A stretch of 26,055 bases of DNA. Source: Bondarzewia mesenterica. Taxonomy: Eukaryota; Basidiomycota; Agaricomycetes; Russulales; Bondarzewiaceae. The stretch covers positions 1-26,055 of the forward strand of contig SGPL01000468.1 in NCBI GenBank assembly GCA_004802705.1. The letters are read 5' to 3'. Position numbers and translations under genes: made by a program. Shown in pieces: positions 21,133 through 26,055 of the stretch (its first letter is position 1; the number at the start of each line of letters is the position of its first letter). The notes below the pieces were generated by a model. The model saw only the letters and a list, made by a program, of their open reading frames with translations, did no database searches and had not been told where the DNA came from.

Positions 21133-21542
21133 TACAGGTTTATTGTGATAGATGTGTACACATCCTATAAATACAAGTCCATCGTGATGTATGTTATGAC
21201 ATCCTTTATATCATCTGGCATATACCAGTTTATTGTGAGGGACTTGTATGCATGAGGTCAATATAAGTCCATTGTGATAGACTTGTACATGTCTCAATAT
21301 GTAATATATGTATATGTATAATGCTAATATAAGTCCATCATGATAGACTTGTATCCATCTAATGGCATAATTGATATAGTAAAGGTCTATCATAGTGTAT
21401 GTATATTCAAGATACTAAATAATACAAGTCTATTGTGACAAATCTATATTACTGTTATTAACAAACACTAGACATAATATACATCTATCATGATAGACTT
21501 ATATGCATGAGGTCAATTTACACCCATCACGATGAACTTATA
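21133..21542. repeat. Palindrome array 1, unit copy 2
   Basis: Same nine palindromes at the same spacing as 9828-10237 (offset 11305). Substitutions are few and are transitions, for example CCATCG to CCATTG in the fourth unit and GATGGACT to GATGAACT in the ninth. Confidence 0.8.
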
Positions 21543-22537
21543 CACTGCAAGCAAGTGATCAGCAGTTGATGGACAGCATGTTAACCTATTGCAACAGGTG
21601 GTCCATTGGGTAGAGCCTTGTGCAGATGAATTCTACATCAATGGATAGAGTGGGGTTGACTAAACCACTATAGTTGATAAGGAGATGGCTAATGATAGAG
21701 GCTAAGAGATCGGCAGTGCTATCATGATCAGAGTGAGTCATACTGCACTACTGACTGACACTCACATATTTATCACTACCTCTCACAGTTTTGGCAGTGG
21801 CTCTTTGAATAATAGTTATATTTATTACATTTAGAGAGCAAGATGCTCAAGGTCGAGTTGCAAACCCTCACTATGTACATCCTCAAAAAGACTGATGCTC
21901 AGAGGATCATCAGTGGCAAGGAGAAGGCATTCAAAAAGTAGTTCAAGAACATAGGTGTTCTAGGCAATGCCTATAATAAGCACCTGACATTGTCCTCCCT
22001 CATGAAATAGGGCATGAACCTCAGCAAGAATAGTAGTAGGTCCCATGGATGCAATTTCAAGGATGATCCTCTGGATGTTTAAGAGGACTGCCTAAGATTG
22101 GTGCCACCTCATGGCCTCCACCATCAAGCATGACTTCAACCCTTGCATCGTAAACATGATGATCACCTTGAAGAGCCATAAGTGCACCTTGCAGCTTTTA
22201 TGGCAATCTGTAGCCATCCACTCCCTCTACAATGGCATCAAAAAGCAGCTCTTCTAGCTAAAGAACAAGTGGCATGCTGATAGCAAGGACTCCAGCTTGC
22301 ACCTCTAGATGGATAAGTATTGCTCTACTATTATCATAAATATTAAGGACATCGAAGAATGCATGGGTTACTTTGACTAGGAGCTTATGAAGCAGAGGGA
22401 TTTTATAAAAGACAGGCAGCAGCTCCTTGAGGTCATCCATCATGTCTTCATCAACTGCCTCACTGCCTTCAACACTTATAATAAGGCCATCACTGTCAAG
22501 GTCTACAATGGCCTTAGAGAGGTCATCTACATGTGCA

Positions 22538-22854
22538 CACTCATATTTCTATTCCCTACTATCCTCTGATATGCAACAGTTAAGTCAGCTTATCCCAAGC
22601 CATAGAGGTGAATGGTGCATGGCAGTGCAATACTAGGCTTAGTCCTGACAGCTCTTATATCAAGCAAACTCACAAGTGTAGTGAGTGTGATTGGCCTGTC
22701 TGACTTTGCTGTCGACAAGTGCACTATCACTGATGATATCTCACTATAACAGCATAACAGTAGCAATAAGAATAATAACATCATCTAGGTGGATAGTGAT
22801 ATAGAGCAGCTCATGTAGGTCATTCAGCCTGAGAGCAAGCAGAGGAGTAGTGGC
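22538..22854 (+). other. 317-bp segment present only in copy 2
   Basis: Copy 1 jumps from ...ATGTGCA (11232) to ATGGTGATGC (11233), whereas copy 2 has 317 extra bases between the same points. The segment has no terminal inverted repeats or target duplication and reads as part of gene B. It is therefore best explained as a deletion in copy 1, not an insertion in copy 2. Confidence 0.7.
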
Positions 22855-23561
22855 ATGGTGATGCTTGACACTAGTCATGTGATAGACTTTAATTAATCTA
22901 GTGAGCAATCTGGCATAGGCAATGATGCATACATCTGGGGCACATGAGAGATAGATGTTGATCTCTAAAACACTGAGCATGGTGAGACTGTAGTAATGGG
23001 CAGTAGAGATCTATCATACAAGCACATCATCAATGAGATCACCATCACTATTAGTCATGGCAAAGATCATCTTGATGATGTAGGCTAGAAAGAGGCAACA
23101 CTAGTCATTGACAAGGAGAAGCAACATACAAACCTGCCTCCTCTTGCTCCTCTCAAACCTGCCAGCTACATCTCTAGTGAGTATCACAATTTATCATGTG
23201 AAGAAATGCAAACTTCAACTAACAGACTCTGAATTGCTAGCCCACCCTTACAAGGCTGCTGCCTCTTTGGTGACAGTCATCATTATGCCTAAAAGAGCAA
23301 GTGCATCAGTTACAATGAGTATGATCTATGATGCTAATATCTGCATGTTTTATAACCTCCATCCATCCACCCCAAGGCCTGCATTATTAAGAAAAAAATA
23401 ATTAGACCATGCTTGTTAGTCAGTAGCAGCCTTGCTTCTTTTACAATTATTTAATGACATTATTATAATCATGTACAATTGTAGTCAGACTTAAAAAATA
23501 CATGCACTATGTTTAGACTATGCAAGGCTATGATTAGAACAATCATGACACCTGCATTATA

Positions 23562-23899
23562 TACAAGTCTATCATGATGGACTTGTAACAGCCAGCTAAT
23601 ATGCCATCTCCATCTTAGTGACAGTATAGTTAGATATTGTACAAGTTTGTCATAACAGACTTATAATAGCCAGCTGATATGCCATCTCTATCTTGATGAT
23701 AGCATGCTCAAACATTATATAAGTCCATTATGATGGACTTGCAATAGCCAGCTGATATGCTGTCTGCATCCTCTTGACAGCATGCTCAGATATCATACAA
23801 GTTCATCGCGATAAACTTATATTAATTTCATTATATAATTGTGTGAAACAAATACTAATCAATAGTCAATAATTATATATTTATTATAATGGACTTGTA
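23562..23899. repeat. Palindrome array 2, unit copy 2
   Basis: Palindromes at 23562, 23640, 23718, 23796 and 23874, with the same 78-bp period as in copy 1. The unit at 23796 differs from copy 1 at four bases inside the palindrome. Two of the four are at paired positions and preserve pairing (C-G in copy 1, T-A here). Confidence 0.85.
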
Positions 23900-24151
23900 C
23901 TCCATCATGAATACAACATTCACATCATGTGCTGATGTAATTATCATGAATACACTCCACCATATGTGATAGCCATTTATGCAGCATACTATGTGCAAAT
24001 GGATGGAAATACATACTATATAACAATTCTTATTTCATTGTTGACAATAATAATCTACAGCACAAATGTATTATGTGACTGGCTGTGCTCCTATTTAGAC
24101 TAATGACATGCATAAAACATGTAAATAAATCCTGCTGCCCCCTTCACAAAC

Positions 24152-26055
24152 TCTCACCTACTTTCTCACTGAGTTTGCACCCATTCTCTCTATCAATAAA
24201 GTCTTTGCTCACACACTTGCTATCATGCCTTCATTCTGACTCCTCTGTTCACTCTAGCTGTTGCTGTATTATACTGTTTTACTTTCAACTGAGACCAACA
24301 AGTTTCTCTGCAATAACACTAAATATCTGCTATCACACATTCTTTGTCTGTCCATTCTTAACTTATCACTCCATCCTCATCGACCTCAGTGCTGATTACT
24401 ATGTCATGCATAATAGGGATCAGTTTTTGTATATGTCTTCTTTGCTTATGCGTTAACTTCACTTTTTGCTAATGATAACTGCTTGTATAGAGCTTGTTGA
24501 CATCATAGGTTTCTGTGAGTACAGACACTCAATGAAAAAAGTTTAATCTCTCAGAGTATGAGATACACCTTCTGACTCCTCACAGTGGTGATATTGTCAG
24601 TGTCTCTCACATCTACTTGCAGAGATATAAACTACCTCTCAAGGATGGCACTTATAGCACATCTAGATAAATTTAGATAGTCAATGCTTTAGACATCATT
24701 CACGATGCATTAAACAATGCTTAATGTGTAGGAGCAAGTCCCTACATGTGTTTCACACATTAAAGTTACTAGATCATTTTCATCTATCATTAATAAATGA
24801 CTTTTGATCCACACACAGGATTCTGTTTCTGCTCCTTGAGCATTCAAATCAATATCAATAAAAATAGGTCATCAGATGGATGATAACATTATTACTTCCC
24901 CCTAAAAATTATTTATGTCCATTCTAGTTAGGACAAAAAGCATCAAATAGATGCCAACCATCAGCTATCAACATCTTTATTGACTAACAATAATAAAAAA
25001 TGAAAGGTGGCTCATAACAACAAATGATCAGATAATGGTCAGCTATTGCACCTTGCAAATTTTGATATCACCTCTAACATCATTTCTTACATTCTTCTCT
25101 TGTCTCAGTGGCTATTGAATTCACTCTAATATATACTGATTATATGATAAAGTGTGTACTGTGATATGACATTCTACTTATTATTTATTTTGTATCTATA
25201 ATGCAATGTCATCTCATCAAAAACAAAGTTTACAGCATTATTACAAGTGCCAGAAGGAAGATTCACCATATGTAAAAGACCATCAATATTAAGCATGATA
25301 GCAATATAAGCATCCTCACTTACAAGGTGTTTATAAACATGCTGAAGAATAATGCTGCCAATTTCTGTAGCAATCAATGAATATTGTTCATTTATCATAT
25401 CTATGGTGGATCAGACTTATGCTTTAATCATCTGTTGCTTTAGCTGCTATTGTGTAGAATCACTAATGCTCACATAATTATTTTCTTTTGCTTTCAATAG
25501 AGACTGATAAGTTTTACTGTAGTAATGTTTAATGTCTACCACCATGGCTTCATCATCTGCTTATCATCTGCACAACTATTATCAATAATTTAGCATTCAA
25601 CATATCTATTTCAATGTACTATCGAGTTATCAATAATAATTTCTCTTTTGCTAGTATTAGTGTTGCCAATAAATTTATAGACTTTCTGAATGTCAAAGCA
25701 CTATCAAGCATGTGTATATCAAAATAGATATATCATCTTCTATGAGATGCCCATATTCTCAACTACTCCCTACACTAGTTTTTGTATAATGAGAGAGAGA
25801 GAAAGAAATAACCTGAGAAATTTAAAGTGTGTATTACAATAACTCAGGCCTTCTGAACTCACTTAGGTATCATTAATCTGTATATTTACTCCTTACAATA
25901 TGCACATGAAGACACTCCTTCCTGCACCTACTCTCTAGAACTTCATGAGTTCATAATGAATAAAGACTTTACAGCCTTTTTTATTTTATTTTATTGCTTC
26001 TACTGAAGGGAGCACAGTAGAGATATGCATAAATGCTAATTGACTAGTGCAAGCA
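24152..26055 (-). pseudogene. Gene C, copy 2 (5' part beyond the window)
   Basis: Counterpart of 12530-14434, cut by the window end, so the 5' third of the gene is outside. The MINEQYSLIATEIGS block ends at 25398. The coding blocks and most stops are shared with copy 1; private differences are mainly transitions, for example an Asp codon in place of Asn in the NINGLLH block. It converges on gene B, with palindrome array 2 between the two ends. Confidence 0.5.

Larger units (their letters stand above)
20588..23494 (+). pseudogene. Gene B, copy 2: unrecognised multi-exon protein relic
   Basis: Same gene as 9283-11872, and the more complete of the two. It keeps 317 bp (22538-22854) absent from copy 1. 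In one frame this stretch encodes LTSVVSVIGLSDFAVDKCTI and a Gln/Ser/Asn-rich part leading into GMVMLDTSHVIDFN, which then continues in the same frame as the shared tail (YKHIINEITITIS, KEKQHTNLPPLAPL). This copy keeps RQQLLEV where copy 1 has a stop in place of the first Gln. The palindrome-bearing intron (about 21104-21562) is conserved. Not expressed as a full protein from either copy; family unknown. Confidence 0.5.
15697..26055. repeat. Long direct repeat, copy 2 (incomplete at window end)
   Basis: Colinear with 4357-14434. Differences from copy 1 are mainly single-base transitions, one fewer 45-bp minisatellite unit, and 317 bp (22538-22854) that copy 1 lacks. It begins exactly where copy 1 would end, so the arrangement is a head-to-tail tandem. 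If that is right, about 1.26 kb equivalent to 14435-15696 should follow beyond 26055. Confidence 0.85.

Noticed and set aside
22590..22980. Two minus-strand frames in the copy-2-only region
   Set aside because: They are Leu-rich shadows of the gene B tail, which reads in one plus-strand frame through the same DNA.

Overview
The window reads as transposon-rich, AT-rich chromosomal DNA from a basidiomycete fungus, most likely a mushroom-forming Agaricomycete. The main reason is a decayed gene (5375-8470, again at 16725-19815). Its surviving landmarks are WTxExQ...FLHG.LP.Y...Q, FWPQFF..WFKKW, HLKQWFNN, a PEWV block, W.AWW.SLQ and a late WWKK block, in the order I remember for a very common Agaricomycete family of transposon-associated hypothetical proteins. 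Short 50-65 bp GT-AG introns fit this. I see no intact gene anywhere. Every coding stretch is a relic broken by TAG/TAA/TGA at probable Gln or Trp codons and by frameshifts.

Layout. 1-626 has no gene. 627-3374 holds short non-autonomous terminal-inverted-repeat elements: one at 627-2021 is interrupted by a second at 653-1271 with a matching 8-bp target duplication, and an inverted relative lies at about 2673-3374. 3400-4356 has two small coding relics on opposite strands. From 4357 the rest is one ~11.3-kb unit present twice in direct orientation: copy 1 at 4357-15696, copy 2 at 15697-26055 (cut by the window end).

Each unit contains, in order: a ~590-bp older repeat with a tRNA-like sequence; gene A (+); a 45-bp minisatellite; gene B (+, unrecognised), whose likely intron carries nine copies of a 26-bp palindrome; an exact 78-bp tandem array of the same palindrome just past gene B; and gene C (-, unrecognised), converging on gene B. 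No transposase, reverse transcriptase, integrase or helicase signature was recognised, so the mobility class is open.

The two units differ by about 1-2.5 percent, almost all transitions, and CpG is nearly absent. This is the mark of cytosine methylation and deamination or a RIP-like process. The first ~590 bp differ by about 10 percent and then switch abruptly to near identity, which is what unequal crossing-over between two older flanking repeats would leave. Many stops and at least one frameshift are shared, so the element was already dead when it was duplicated. The most unusual feature is the pair of palindrome arrays around gene B.
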